A stretch of 63,722 bases of DNA from UBA685 sp049890215 (GCA_049890215.1 JBMHBX010000026.1:1-63722); one strand, 5' to 3'. Positions 1-9,526 are shown, counted from the stretch's first letter. Program-made: numbers and translations. The notes: generated from the sequence alone by a model not told the origin.

Positions 1-1100
1 CCGCATGCCACCCCATATTGTGGGCTATCAAGACGCAGATGAACCAGACCATCCACCTCGCTTTTGATGACGCCTGCCACGGGGCGCCCTGTATTGCGAA
101 GCCTAATCCAAAGCGGCATGTCAACGGGCCTGTCTTTGACGAGCCAGTTGCAATCAGACAAATAAACATCACAGACAGCCAACGCCTCTTTGGGACCTAC
201 GATAACCTGATGAGCAGAGGCATCTATGGCGACAACATAAAGGGGGCCTTCATCATCAGGGGCCTCTTTGCGCCCGCCAATACCAAGACCACGCCTCTGG
301 CCTATGGTATAATCTATGACGCCATTATGTGTGCCAAGCACTGTGCCATCCAAATGGACAATCTCGCCCTTATCCACTGCGCCGGGCCGTAATTTGCGCA
401 CAACATCACCATAACGGCCATTTGGCACAAAACAGATATCCTGGCTGTCTGGTTTATCAGAGACTATCAAATCATATTTTTTCGCTAATTGGCGCGTGGC
501 ATCCTTTGTCATAGAGCCAAGAGGAAAGCGCACATAATCAAGCTGTTCTGTCGTGGTTGCAAATAAGAAATAAGACTGGTCTTTGGTCTCATCCACACCC
601 TTTTTCAGCATGATTGTATCATGATGATACTCGCGCCTGACATAATGACCAGTTGCCAGACAATCAGCCCCTAAATCACGAGCCATCTTTAGCAAATCTT
701 TGAATTTGACTGTCTGATTACAACGCACGCATGGAATAGGTGTATGACCTTTAAGATAGCTATCGGCAAATTCTTCCATGACTTGTGATTTGAAAAGGCT
801 TTCATAATCAAGCACATAATGCGGGATATCAAGACGGGCTGCCACAGAGCGTGCATCATGAATATCAGCACCTGCGCAACAAGCACCTTTGACATCTATT
901 GCCACGCCATGATCATAAAGCTGCATGGTGATACCTATCACCTCATAGCCTTCATCTTTCAGCATCGCCGCAACGACAGATGAATCCACCCCGCCTGACA
1001 TCGCCACCACAACGCGCGTGTCACAAGGCTGTTTTGCAAAGCCAAGCGAGTTAACGGCTGTTGTTTGTGATGACTGACTAATGCTTGCCTGACTGGTCAC
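1..1100 (-). CDS. mnmA: tRNA-uridine 2-sulfurtransferase MnmA (3' end beyond window)
   Basis: Adenylates and thiolates U34 of Lys, Glu and Gln tRNAs in the cytoplasm (s2U34). Read from a GTG at 1100 behind a GAGGT-type ribosome site. The PP-loop SGGVDSS is at residues 35-41, the PCVRC cysteine at C124 and the DSQDICF cysteine at C223; these match the E. coli catalytic pair C102/C199. About 366 codons are present and the last 20-30 residues lie outside the window. The start is 36 bases after the ferredoxin stop, in the same frame, so it is the last visible gene of a cysE-desulfurase-ferredoxin-mnmA operon that would supply its persulfide sulfur. The family is clear; the exact start is less so. 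Confidence 0.95.
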   Translation of the reverse strand, partial: MTSQASISQSSQTTAVNSLGFAKQPCDTRVVVAMSGGVDSSVVAAMLKDEGYEVIGITMQLYDHGVAIDVKGACCAGADIHDARSVAARLDIPHYVLDYESLFKSQVMEEFADSYLKGHTPIPCVRCNQTVKFKDLLKMARDLGADCLATGHYVRREYHHDTIMLKKGVDETKDQSYFLFATTTEQLDYVRFPLGSMTKDATRQLAKKYDLIVSDKPDSQDICFVPNGRYGDVVRKLRPGAVDKGEIVHLDGTVLGTHNGVIDYTIGQRRGLGIGGRKEAPDDEGPLYVVAIDASAHQVIVGPKEALAVCDVYLSDCNWLVKDRPVDMPLWIRLRNTGRPVAGVIKSEVDGLVHLRLDSPQYGVAC

Positions 1101-1136
1101 GGCGCAGCTTACCTCATGATTATTGTTATCAGATGA

Positions 1137-1451
1137 TTAATAATCTTCCGGCACGCGGACAGTCAGACCATCAAGAGCATCTGTGACTTTAATTTGACAG
1201 CCAAGGCGCGATGTTGGCTCAACGCCAAAGGCAAGATCTAGCATATCCATCTCATCTTCTGATGGGCCGCCGACAATGCCAAAGCCTGTTTCATCAAAAA
1301 TAACATGGCAAGTCGCGCATGACAAACTGCCGCCACAGGTACCTTCGACACCCATATTGGCATCACGGCCAACTTCCATCAAATTAGCGCCTTCTTTGGC
1401 TTCAATTGCATGAGAAGAACCATCAGGTTTGATAAAGTTAATAACTGGCAT
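1137..1451 (-). CDS. 2Fe-2S ferredoxin, ISC/adrenodoxin type
   Basis: Small cytoplasmic one-electron carrier of 104 residues. The [2Fe-2S] ligands have the adrenodoxin/ISC-ferredoxin spacing: C39-x5-C45-x2-C48 and C85. It lies between a cysteine desulfurase upstream (83-base gap) and mnmA downstream. A role feeding electrons to sulfur transfer or cluster assembly is therefore likely, but this is inferred from position. No IscU, HscA or HscB gene accompanies it here, so calling it the ISC-operon fdx would go too far. Confidence 0.93.
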   Translation of the reverse strand: MPVINFIKPDGSSHAIEAKEGANLMEVGRDANMGVEGTCGGSLSCATCHVIFDETGFGIVGGPSEDEMDMLDLAFGVEPTSRLGCQIKVTDALDGLTVRVPEDY

Positions 1452-1533
1452 TGCCTTATCTCCGTCATATGTGGCGCCTTGCTGATTGCAGGCGGTCTAA
1501 AATTTTGTGTTGTCCCAACTTACAAAATGCGAT

Positions 1534-2625
1534 CTATAGTGTAACAAGCGCTTTGGCAAGCCTTTGATAGGTATCTTTTGATGTGTCCCATCCGCCAGAT
1601 ATACGCAAAACATGGCCTGCCAAATCATCTCTGCCCATCGCTTCGACCACGTGGCTTGCCGCCACTTTGCCAGAAGAACAAGCTGAGCCTGAGCTCAGGC
1701 AAAAGCCTTGCAAATCAAGTGACATTAACGCTGTCTGAGATGAGACAGATGATAGTGCGATTAAAGAGGTATTGGCAAGGCGCGGTGCATCTTTGCCAAG
1801 GATGGTGACATCATTGCGTTGCGTGCTGATATCCTGTTCAAAGGCATCACGCCATTTTGCTATCTCTGAAAAAGACGATAAGGAGTGGGTAGCAGCCTGC
1901 ATAGCAGCGCCAAAGCCCACAATCCCAAGTACATTTTCTGTCCCGGGTCGCCTGCCTTGCTCTTGACCGCCACCATGAAGGAAGGGGGGAACGATATGGC
2001 CCGGCTTTATCCATAATGCGCCAATGCCAGAAGGTCCGCCTATTTTATGAGCTGAGAAGCTTGCAAAGCTAAGGCCTTCAGTTGAGAGATCAACCATCTG
2101 TTTGCCTGCCATCTGAACCATATCACTGTGAAAGGCAACCTTGTGGGCCTGACATAAACGCCCGATATCTGCTAGTGGCTGAATGGTGCCTGTTTCATTA
2201 TTGGCAGCGATAACGCTCACAAGTGTGTGCGGGCGCTCATCATCAGATAATGCAGATAATGCGCTCTCTAACATTGCCAGATCTATGATACCATTGCCAT
2301 CTACGGGGACCCGCACAGCATCAGGGCGCGGCGCTAATATAGCGCTATGTTCAACACTGCTTGTGATAATATGCCGATAGGCGGCCAAAATCATATTATT
2401 TGATTCAGTCGCACCACTTGTGAAAATGATATCAGCATGCCTTGCGCCAAGTGATTGGGCAATCTGGACTCGGGCCTCATCAACCATCATGCGTGCTTTG
2501 CGCCCCATATTATGGATAGAAGACGCATTCAAAGGCGGCCCCATCACCGCCATCATCGCATCTCGTGCTTCAGGGCGAAGCGGCGCGGTCGCATTGTAAT
2601 CAAGGTAATCTTGTTCTGGTGCCAT
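1534..2625 (-). CDS. Cysteine desulfurase, NifS/IscS family
   Basis: PLP enzyme that takes sulfur from cysteine as an enzyme-bound persulfide and releases alanine. 363 residues, slightly shorter than the usual 380-400. The PLP lysine is K194 in SAHKIGGPSG; the cofactor-stacking histidine is H93 in SSVEHSA; the persulfide cysteine is C316 in SSGSACSSGK. The GGGQEQGRRPGTEN motif is at about 218-231. It starts 9 bases after the cysE stop and precedes a ferredoxin and mnmA, so tRNA thiolation is the likeliest destination of the sulfur. It could also serve Fe-S assembly. Family certain, recipient inferred. Confidence 0.95.
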   Translation of the reverse strand: MAPEQDYLDYNATAPLRPEARDAMMAVMGPPLNASSIHNMGRKARMMVDEARVQIAQSLGARHADIIFTSGATESNNMILAAYRHIITSSVEHSAILAPRPDAVRVPVDGNGIIDLAMLESALSALSDDERPHTLVSVIAANNETGTIQPLADIGRLCQAHKVAFHSDMVQMAGKQMVDLSTEGLSFASFSAHKIGGPSGIGALWIKPGHIVPPFLHGGGQEQGRRPGTENVLGIVGFGAAMQAATHSLSSFSEIAKWRDAFEQDISTQRNDVTILGKDAPRLANTSLIALSSVSSQTALMSLDLQGFCLSSGSACSSGKVAASHVVEAMGRDDLAGHVLRISGGWDTSKDTYQRLAKALVTL

Positions 2626-2634
2626 AGTAGCGCT

Positions 2635-3366
2635 TTATTTTTTCAGATTCGCTCTGGCGTCATCATCAATTTGCGGGCGCGGCGCCAGCCTATCATCTTC
2701 CTGACGCAAATCATCAACCTTCTGACGCAAAGCTGCCAGTTCCTGAGACAGGCCAAGGATGGTTTTTTCTCTGAAATCCTCGCTTGTCTCCGGCGTGATG
2801 GCATAAGCTGTAAAGCCCTCATCAGCAGTTTGTTTTTGTGGCACTGGGCGCGCCGGCACCCCGACCACTGTGATGCCATCTGCCACATCACGCGTGACAA
2901 CTGAATTGCCGCCCACCCGTGCGCATTTACCAATTGTAATGGCCCCCAGAATTTGGGCACCAGCGCCAACAATCACATAATCAGACAAGGTCGGATGGCG
3001 TTTAACGCATCTCTGCTCAGCTGCCCCAATCGCAGGCATAACACCACCAAGTGTCACACCGTGATATAAGGTGACATCACGTCCGATTTCTGCAGTCTCA
3101 CCGATTACAACACCCATGCCATGATCAATGAACAGGCCGGGGCCAATTGTGGCGCCAGGGTGAATTTCTATGCCGGTTATCCAGCGCGCAATTTGCATCA
3201 ATAAACGCGCGGGAAATCGAATGCCGGCGCGCCATATCGGGTTTGCAATCCGATGTGCCAGTAATACCTGAAAAGACGGATAAATAAATGGCGCGGTCAC
3301 ATAGCTGCCAAAGGCAGGATCTCTGTGTTTTATGGCTCGTAAATCAGCCGCCAATTTTCGCAACAT
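2635..3366 (-). CDS. cysE: Serine O-acetyltransferase CysE (EpsC-like)
   Basis: Transfers acetyl from acetyl-CoA to L-serine to give O-acetylserine, the carbon skeleton for cysteine. About 243 residues from ATG 3366, which has GAGG ten bases upstream; a TTG three codons earlier is less likely. Left-handed beta-helix hexapeptide repeats run through about 65-175 (IHPGATIG, VIVGAGAQILG, VGGNSVV). The catalytic histidine is H82 in IDHGMG. The C-terminal tail (about 190-225) looks like a short coiled coil. It heads the sulfur operon, 9 bases ahead of a cysteine desulfurase, so cysteine synthesis and use are transcriptionally linked. Confidence 0.95.
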   Translation of the reverse strand: MLRKLAADLRAIKHRDPAFGSYVTAPFIYPSFQVLLAHRIANPIWRAGIRFPARLLMQIARWITGIEIHPGATIGPGLFIDHGMGVVIGETAEIGRDVTLYHGVTLGGVMPAIGAAEQRCVKRHPTLSDYVIVGAGAQILGAITIGKCARVGGNSVVTRDVADGITVVGVPARPVPQKQTADEGFTAYAITPETSEDFREKTILGLSQELAALRQKVDDLRQEDDRLAPRPQIDDDARANLKK

Positions 3367-3402
3367 CGTCTTCAATCCTCACTAGCCGCTTTGCGCCTTG
3401 TT

Positions 3403-3442
3403 GCACATAATGCCACCGCTATGGCACATAGGCCATTATGGC
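3403..3442. promoter_or_regulatory. Repeat-rich divergent control region, cysE | hydrolase
   Basis: The 195-base divergent gap holds a direct repeat GCACATA at 3403-3409 and 3424-3430 (21 bases apart, two helical turns). It also holds an inverted repeat TGCCA-N6-TGGCA at 3411-3426 and a near-perfect palindrome GCCATTATGGC at 3432-3442. This clustering suggests an operator for one or both directions. The cognate regulator is unknown. Confidence 0.25.
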
Positions 3443-3561
3443 TATTTGGCAGTCAAAGCCTTGTAAGACCTCTTTAGTGTAAATCATGAGGCTTGGAATA
3501 GCCAGTTTTTTAGGATATAAGCACAAGCCGTGGGAAAAGGAAGAGCAAAGCGGGAGATTAT

Positions 3562-4218
3562 ATGCCTGAAGTGATTATAAATGGCCCAGAAGGGCGGCTT
3601 GAATGCCGCTATATGCCAAGTGCTAACCCAAAAGCACCAACAGCGCTTATCCTGCACCCAGAGCCTGATCGTGGTGGCACCATGAATAACAGGGTGACTT
3701 TTGCAAAATATAAGTTGCTGCAAGAGCGTGGTTTTTCAGTTATGCGCTTTAATTTCAGAGGCGTTGGCCGCTCTCAGGGCACTTATGATAAAGGCGAGGG
3801 CGAATTATCTGATGCAGCAGCGGCGATGGATTGGTTACAATCTCAGCACCCTGCCTCTACTGAATGTTGGATCGCAGGATTTTCCTTTGGCGCCTGGATT
3901 GGCATGCAATTAATGATGCGCCGGCCTGAAATCACAGGCTTTTTAGCTGTCTCTCCACCGGCGGTGACACATGATTTTGCGTTCCTTGCCCCCTGCCCTG
4001 CCTCCGGTCTTATTGTCCATGGCAATCAGAATGAAGATGTGCCAATTGAACGTGTCCATATGTTGGTTGATAAGATATCCAAACAAAAAGGGGTTGATAT
4101 TGACGTGGCTGAAATTGATGGTGCGAATTATTTCTTTTCAAGCCATTTGGAAGAAGCTGTTTCAGCGATTGGCACTTATCTTGATAAGCCGCGCTCAGCG
4201 GAACAGTCAGCTGACTAA
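3562..4218 (+). CDS. Alpha/beta-hydrolase-like protein (COG2945) with altered triad
   Basis: Cytoplasmic alpha/beta-hydrolase fold protein of 218 residues. The nucleophile elbow GFSFG places S108 as the putative nucleophile, and the FNFRGVGRSQG stretch (63-73) is typical of the family. As I remember alphaproteobacterial relatives, the acid loop reads GxxDxxxP and the histidine lies in GANHFF. Here these read GNQNEDVP (N157) and GANYFF (Y190), and the usual HPHP is HPEP. The protein may be a weak or non-hydrolytic member. It is followed 23 bases later by tyrS and is divergent from the cysE operon. No substrate can be assigned. Confidence 0.85.
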   Translation: MPEVIINGPEGRLECRYMPSANPKAPTALILHPEPDRGGTMNNRVTFAKYKLLQERGFSVMRFNFRGVGRSQGTYDKGEGELSDAAAAMDWLQSQHPASTECWIAGFSFGAWIGMQLMMRRPEITGFLAVSPPAVTHDFAFLAPCPASGLIVHGNQNEDVPIERVHMLVDKISKQKGVDIDVAEIDGANYFFSSHLEEAVSAIGTYLDKPRSAEQSAD

Positions 4219-4241
4219 ATCTACTTTTGAACAGGTTCATT

Positions 4242-5492
4242 ATGACTTCTGATCTGACATCTGATTTTCTGAAGATATTAACAAGCCGCGGCTATATGCA
4301 CCAGGCGACAAATCTTGAAGGGCTTGATGAACGCGCTGCTCAAGGCATGGTCACAGGCTATATCGGCTTTGACTGCACCGCGAATTCTCTTCATGTCGGC
4401 TCTCTTGTCCAGATCATGATGCTGCGGTTAATGCAACGCACAGGTCATAAACCTATCGTGGTCATGGGCGGTGGCACCACCAAAGTCGGCGACCCTTCAG
4501 GCAAGGATGAAGCACGCCCTTTATTATCTGATGCTGATATTGAGAATAACAAACAAGGCATTAAGAAAATATTTGAAAAATATCTGACATTTGGTGACGG
4601 GCCGACTGACGCTATTATGGTGGATAATTCGGACTGGCTTGATGCTCTGTCCTATATCCGTTTTTTGCGTGATTTCGGCTCACATTTTTCGATTAATCGC
4701 ATGATGGGCATGGAGTCTGTCAAACTACGTCTTGACCGGGAACAAAACCTGTCATTCTTAGAATTTAATTATGCCATTCTGCAGGCATATGATTTCCTTG
4801 AGTTGCGCCGGCGTTATGGCTGTGAGCTGCAAATGGGCGGGTCTGATCAATGGGGCAATATTGTCACTGGTATTGACCTGACACGCCGCGTTGATTCTCA
4901 GGAAATTTTCGGCATTACATCTCCTTTGATTACCACCGCTTCGGGCGCCAAAATGGGCAAGACTGCTGGTGGGGCTATCTGGCTGAATGAAGAGCGTTTG
5001 TCAGCGTTTGATTTCTGGCAGTTCTGGCGCAATACAGAAGATGCTGATGTTGGACGATTTTTGCGCCTGTTCACTGAATTGCCGCTAGATGAAATTGCAA
5101 GATTAGAAGCTTTTGAAGGCGCTGATATCAATCAGGCAAAAATTATTCTTGCCAATGAGGCCACCAGATTATGTCACGGCGATGAGGCAGCAAGGGCAGC
5201 TGAGAAAACAGCTCTTGAAACTTTTGCCAAAGGGCAAATGGCAGATGGGTTGCCGCAAGTTGTCATGCCACAAGATGAGGCGGTTGGTCTTCTTGTTATT
5301 GATGCCTTTATCAAAGCCGGTCTTGGTGCCTCAAAAGGAGAGGTTCGCAGATTGATCAAAGGTGGCGGCGCGCGCATTAATGGCACGGCTGTCACAGGTG
5401 ATGACGGCGTTTTGCAAGAGGCTGATTTTACAGATGGCAAATGCCAGTTATCTGCAGGCAAAAAACGCCATGCCTTAATCATCATTGAGTAA
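4242..5492 (+). CDS. tyrS: Tyrosyl-tRNA synthetase
   Basis: Charges tRNA-Tyr with tyrosine in the cytoplasm; class Ic synthetase. 416 residues from ATG 4242, preceded by ACAGG; an in-frame TTG at 4227 is a weaker start. The class I signature HVGS is at 51-54 and the KMSKS loop reads KMGKT at 237-241, a common variant in TyrS. The GGSDQWGN motif (199-206) binds tyrosine and adenylate. An S4 RNA-binding domain lies in the last 60 residues (VRRLIKGGGARING). The stop is only 10 bases from the convergent AsmA-like gene. Confidence 0.97.
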   Translation: MTSDLTSDFLKILTSRGYMHQATNLEGLDERAAQGMVTGYIGFDCTANSLHVGSLVQIMMLRLMQRTGHKPIVVMGGGTTKVGDPSGKDEARPLLSDADIENNKQGIKKIFEKYLTFGDGPTDAIMVDNSDWLDALSYIRFLRDFGSHFSINRMMGMESVKLRLDREQNLSFLEFNYAILQAYDFLELRRRYGCELQMGGSDQWGNIVTGIDLTRRVDSQEIFGITSPLITTASGAKMGKTAGGAIWLNEERLSAFDFWQFWRNTEDADVGRFLRLFTELPLDEIARLEAFEGADINQAKIILANEATRLCHGDEAARAAEKTALETFAKGQMADGLPQVVMPQDEAVGLLVIDAFIKAGLGASKGEVRRLIKGGGARINGTAVTGDDGVLQEADFTDGKCQLSAGKKRHALIIIE

Positions 5493-5502
5493 AATTAGCG
5501 TT

Positions 5503-8500
5503 TCATCTAGCTGTTTGATTATCTTGTGTGATACGCTCGCTTTCACGATTTAGCCAGTCAGGACTGAATAAATCGCGCAAAACGCCTGGCACAAATGACG
5601 CTGCATTCACACTTGTTTCAGGATCATCAATAGCGCCTTTGACGTTAAATTGTGTGGCAAAAATGCCGGCATTATCAATGCCTGCAAGCAAGCCGCCCAA
5701 GAAAGGCACAGAGCCGACAATCTTTGAGAACTGTTTGACTGGCACAAGATTCCCGCTTATGTCCACTTGCCTTGTTTTGCTATTATATTTACCGACCATC
5801 GTTACGCCAACGGCGCCGCCGCTTGCCTGAAGCCTTGTGATAATATGCTCATTGCCAGTTGTTTGAATCTCCACCTCGCCGCGTGTAAAACGCGTCCCGT
5901 CTCCTTCGACCAGTGAATAAAGACCGGCAAGACCCAAAACAGAAAATGCCCGCACCGCAGCAGGTGCCTCTATGACATTGAATTCTTCTAAATTGATTGT
6001 CGTATCATAGGTGGAAAAATCATCACCTTTATAAGAATTCACAAGCACCATACGACCAGAGCGAATTGTGTCTGTTATGCCAAGGCCGGCCAAAACGCGG
6101 CCTGCATTATTTGTATTGATAATCAAAATGCCGCCTTGTTCTTCATCAGGGCTATAGTCAAGCCTTGCTTCAGCGCCGCCAATCAGTCCAACTGCATCAA
6201 GATGTTCACCAGATGGTCCGAATAACGCTGTGACAGTTCCTTCTTCTATTAAGGGGCGGCCTTCGTGAAGAAGAGCGCCCTGTAAAGTCGCACGACCATC
6301 ACCAGAGGCGGTGAGCGTTCCTGTCATCTGACCAAATAAAGAGATGGTATCATCAATCAGAAGATTAGGTGAGGTGATATCAAAAGATAGTGCCATGCCT
6401 GTTGTGGCATTATCACTTGTGCTGCGCAAATTACGCAAATCCAGCATCTCACCTTCAGCTATGATAGATAAGCTGTCATCTGCTTTGCGTTCGATAAAAA
6501 CCTCATCAAGCTGATTGCCGGGCCAAGATACATCATGCAGATAAGCAGCGCTGAATTTGCCTGTATCTGTCATCTCAAAATCTGCTGTTGCACTCAGATC
6601 TTGAGCTTTAAGGTGAAGCGCATTGGCACGGTGTAAACGCCCCTGCCTTAGAAAGAGGGTGCCGGCCAGTGAGGCTTGCTTGCCTGTTGGTTTTTCCCAA
6701 TTCAACATAGGCATGGATATAGCGGCTCTGGATAAATCTGCTTCAACAACCAGCTTTATATTTTCGCCTCCATCATCTGTCTCAGCCACAAAGCGGGCGC
6801 CTAATGCCCCTGTCATATCCTGACCAAGAAGAGGCGCAATTTTTTGCATGACAGATGGTTGCGGTGCAACATAGCCTGATAATGTCAACGCCCCAAGATG
6901 ATGCGTTAAGGCAAATTCACTTGTCATATTATCAAGTGAGGCAATGCCTGTGAGTTCCAGATGGCCGTCCTGATAATTCAACACAAGATCACCATCTGTC
7001 AGATCAAAATCATCATAAATATCTCTGGCAGCGACTTTGCTAAGAGTGCCTTCAAGCAAATCAAGCTTCAGACGAAATGCCTCTTGCGGGGCTAAGGTTG
7101 CAGATAATAACAAGTGCGCTTGTGCGTCTCCGCTTGCCTGTGCAAGAGATATGGGCAGATCATCAAGCGCGTTTATCTGAGGCGTGTTTAATAAAGGAAT
7201 AACATTTGCCAGATCTGCACGCGCGTTCAAGGACAAAGCCACTTGGCGCACCTCATTTTCACTGCCAAATAGAGGGGTGATATCCACATGACTATCATTG
7301 AGGGAAACTGCAGGGCTTGTGCCCTCATCAATGAAAATTGAAAGCTGATTATCAGCAAGCGCGATCTGTCCGCTTAAATCTTGTAATGGTGCCTCACCTG
7401 TCAGATAGGAAAAATCTGCGTCATCAAAATCAGCCGAAGCCTGAAGATGAGAGACTATCTGGCCAGAGTTATTATCAGCGGCCTTTTGTGTTTCAAGGGT
7501 AAGGCGCGTATTGCGAAGCACACCATTTTTAAGCCTGTCATCAATAAAAGATATCGCTTCAGGGGCAAGATTTTGTGGAAATAATTCGATAAAGGCTTTT
7601 GGCGTCAACATTTGTGATGAGAGAGTCAACTGCGTGCTATCAAGGGTGCGATCTGGCGCCACAGACATCACAAGATCAGCGTCTATATCGCCATCTTCAG
7701 TGAATTTTACCATCATATCACTGGCTTGCAATTCACCTGGCCGATAAGATATGAGGCCGGAGGCTGTTTCAAAATGCAAAGGCGCGGCGCCCAACTCAGT
7801 GATGAGATAGCCATCATCAATTTGAATCGCCATCTCTGCTTGCCTGAGCCTGCCTGCTGACATGACCTCAAGAATCATCTGACCTTTGGCAGTGCCAACC
7901 AGCTGGCGATATTGACCAAAACCTGTTTGCAAACGCACATCTTGAACATCACCCTGCAATCGCAATTCTGATAAAGAGAGCGCCTGAACAACCTTGTCAT
8001 ATTGACCTTTGAGCCGCAGTGCCAGTGATTGGAAATCACCGCCGGACAGACTGCTGATCATATAAGAGCGCACATCTGGCAAAGCAGTCTCAGGCCATTG
8101 CGATAATAATGATTCAATCGGAATATCATCAAGAACCAACGTGCCGCGAAAACCCGATTTTGGCAAAGAGATGCCAATAATCTCGCCATCAAAAGTCAAT
8201 TGCTGGCCATCTGCCAATTGCAATTTAACCTCTGGCAATACCAGATAATCATCCGGGCGGCTGTAGCGTGCGCCGAACGACAGGTTTGATATAGCAGTGC
8301 CATCTGGCAATTGGCCGTTCACCAAAGACATATCGCCTGTGGCTGTCTGCAAGGTGGCACCATCAAATTGCATGGCCAAATCAGCATCTGCAAAACCCAA
8401 ATTGCCCAGTGGGCGCATATCCTTGGGCAAAAAGGGCCCTAATGGTTCTAAAGACAGAGATTGTGTTTTCAAATCTATCTCTGAGAAGCCTGACTGCAGA

Positions 8501-9276
8501 TTGGTTGCCAAATGAAATGTCAAACGCCCCTTTTCATTATCTGACTGACGGGCGCTGCCATTGACCATCAAAGTGGTATCGTCTGAGGAAAAGGCACTCA
8601 ACGCGACATCTTCAAAGACTAACATCTTATCATTTTGGGGATCACGAAGCCTGATGGTACTGTCACGCAAAACAAGATGGCGGTCAGCAAACACAGATAA
8701 AAATGCCAGTTGCGTGAATTGATCGCCTGCCTGGCCCTCTTTGAGGGCAAATCCGCCTTTCATATCAAACCAGTGAGCTGGCTTGCCTGAGGTGACGTCC
8801 TGAACTGATAAGCTGTTTTGATCCCATACAAGATCAAGCATCAGAGATGATAGCGCAACCCGGGCAAATTGCCCTGTTATCAGGCGAGAGGCTGAGACAT
8901 CAAATGAAACATGAGGCAATTGTAATTTTTGCGCACCATAGCTGACTTCCACATCTGCCATGTGAATTGCTGCATTCAGCCCATCATCAAAAAAAGATAA
9001 ATGTGCCTCCTGAATGCGCGTCTCAAGCCTCTGTTCAGGGAAGGTGAGCCGCGATTCCAGAAATTTTATCAACCCGCCTGACTGGTAAATCACAAGCCAC
9101 ACGCCAAAAATAGCAATCACCAAAAAGGCACCAAGAGCCAGTAATGCACGCAAAGCAACGCGGTAAAAGCGGTCCCCTTTTTTGCCAGACACTGTCTGCG
9201 GGATGGTTTCGCTCATCTTTGACAGCTCGTCTGCCTTTGTCTGTTTGTCAGGCGATTGTGGCGTGTTGGTTGTCAC
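5503..9276 (-). CDS. AsmA/YhdP-like envelope protein (DUF3971/AsmA2)
   Basis: Very large envelope protein of 1257 residues. A single transmembrane helix lies at about 40-66, then a long periplasmic beta-rich region; the C-terminal AsmA2-type segment contains PVKQFSKIVGSVPFLGGLLAG near residue 1195. Relatives (YhdP, TamB, AsmA) are anchored in the inner membrane and form bridge-like lipid conduits; a role in phospholipid delivery to the outer membrane is inferred from the family. The GTG at 9276 has AAGGAG ten bases upstream; ATG 9216 is an alternative. It is a lone gene, convergent with tyrS and divergent from the peroxiredoxin. Confidence 0.88.
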   Translation of the reverse strand: MTTNTPQSPDKQTKADELSKMSETIPQTVSGKKGDRFYRVALRALLALGAFLVIAIFGVWLVIYQSGGLIKFLESRLTFPEQRLETRIQEAHLSFFDDGLNAAIHMADVEVSYGAQKLQLPHVSFDVSASRLITGQFARVALSSLMLDLVWDQNSLSVQDVTSGKPAHWFDMKGGFALKEGQAGDQFTQLAFLSVFADRHLVLRDSTIRLRDPQNDKMLVFEDVALSAFSSDDTTLMVNGSARQSDNEKGRLTFHLATNLQSGFSEIDLKTQSLSLEPLGPFLPKDMRPLGNLGFADADLAMQFDGATLQTATGDMSLVNGQLPDGTAISNLSFGARYSRPDDYLVLPEVKLQLADGQQLTFDGEIIGISLPKSGFRGTLVLDDIPIESLLSQWPETALPDVRSYMISSLSGGDFQSLALRLKGQYDKVVQALSLSELRLQGDVQDVRLQTGFGQYRQLVGTAKGQMILEVMSAGRLRQAEMAIQIDDGYLITELGAAPLHFETASGLISYRPGELQASDMMVKFTEDGDIDADLVMSVAPDRTLDSTQLTLSSQMLTPKAFIELFPQNLAPEAISFIDDRLKNGVLRNTRLTLETQKAADNNSGQIVSHLQASADFDDADFSYLTGEAPLQDLSGQIALADNQLSIFIDEGTSPAVSLNDSHVDITPLFGSENEVRQVALSLNARADLANVIPLLNTPQINALDDLPISLAQASGDAQAHLLLSATLAPQEAFRLKLDLLEGTLSKVAARDIYDDFDLTDGDLVLNYQDGHLELTGIASLDNMTSEFALTHHLGALTLSGYVAPQPSVMQKIAPLLGQDMTGALGARFVAETDDGGENIKLVVEADLSRAAISMPMLNWEKPTGKQASLAGTLFLRQGRLHRANALHLKAQDLSATADFEMTDTGKFSAAYLHDVSWPGNQLDEVFIERKADDSLSIIAEGEMLDLRNLRSTSDNATTGMALSFDITSPNLLIDDTISLFGQMTGTLTASGDGRATLQGALLHEGRPLIEEGTVTALFGPSGEHLDAVGLIGGAEARLDYSPDEEQGGILIINTNNAGRVLAGLGITDTIRSGRMVLVNSYKGDDFSTYDTTINLEEFNVIEAPAAVRAFSVLGLAGLYSLVEGDGTRFTRGEVEIQTTGNEHIITRLQASGGAVGVTMVGKYNSKTRQVDISGNLVPVKQFSKIVGSVPFLGGLLAGIDNAGIFATQFNVKGAIDDPETSVNAASFVPGVLRDLFSPDWLNRESERITQDNQTAR

Positions 9277-9386
9277 CTCTAAAAGGCTCCTTGGTGATTC
9301 ACAGACAGCCTTGTTAAGACATAAAGGGACCTAATCCCAACAAGGCACAGCCGGATTATAACAATTTTTACCTTTATTTGCACATA

Positions 9387-9414
9387 TTGCCTGTCGATTG
9401 AACAAGCATATTAT
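9387..9414 (+). promoter_or_regulatory. Possible sigma70-type promoter for the peroxiredoxin
   Basis: TTGCCT at 9387-9392 and TATTAT at 9409-9414 are separated by 16 bases, about 110 bases upstream of the peroxiredoxin start in the 250-base divergent gap. Hexamer match only. Confidence 0.3.
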
Positions 9415-9526
9415 TACCGCCGCTAACTTGCCAAACCATATGGGTCATACTAAGTTTCTAGAAAATGGTCCTGTTTCATAATGGTCCCATTTTCGCAAAA
9501 ATTTTTTTCCTATCTGAGGTGATAAC

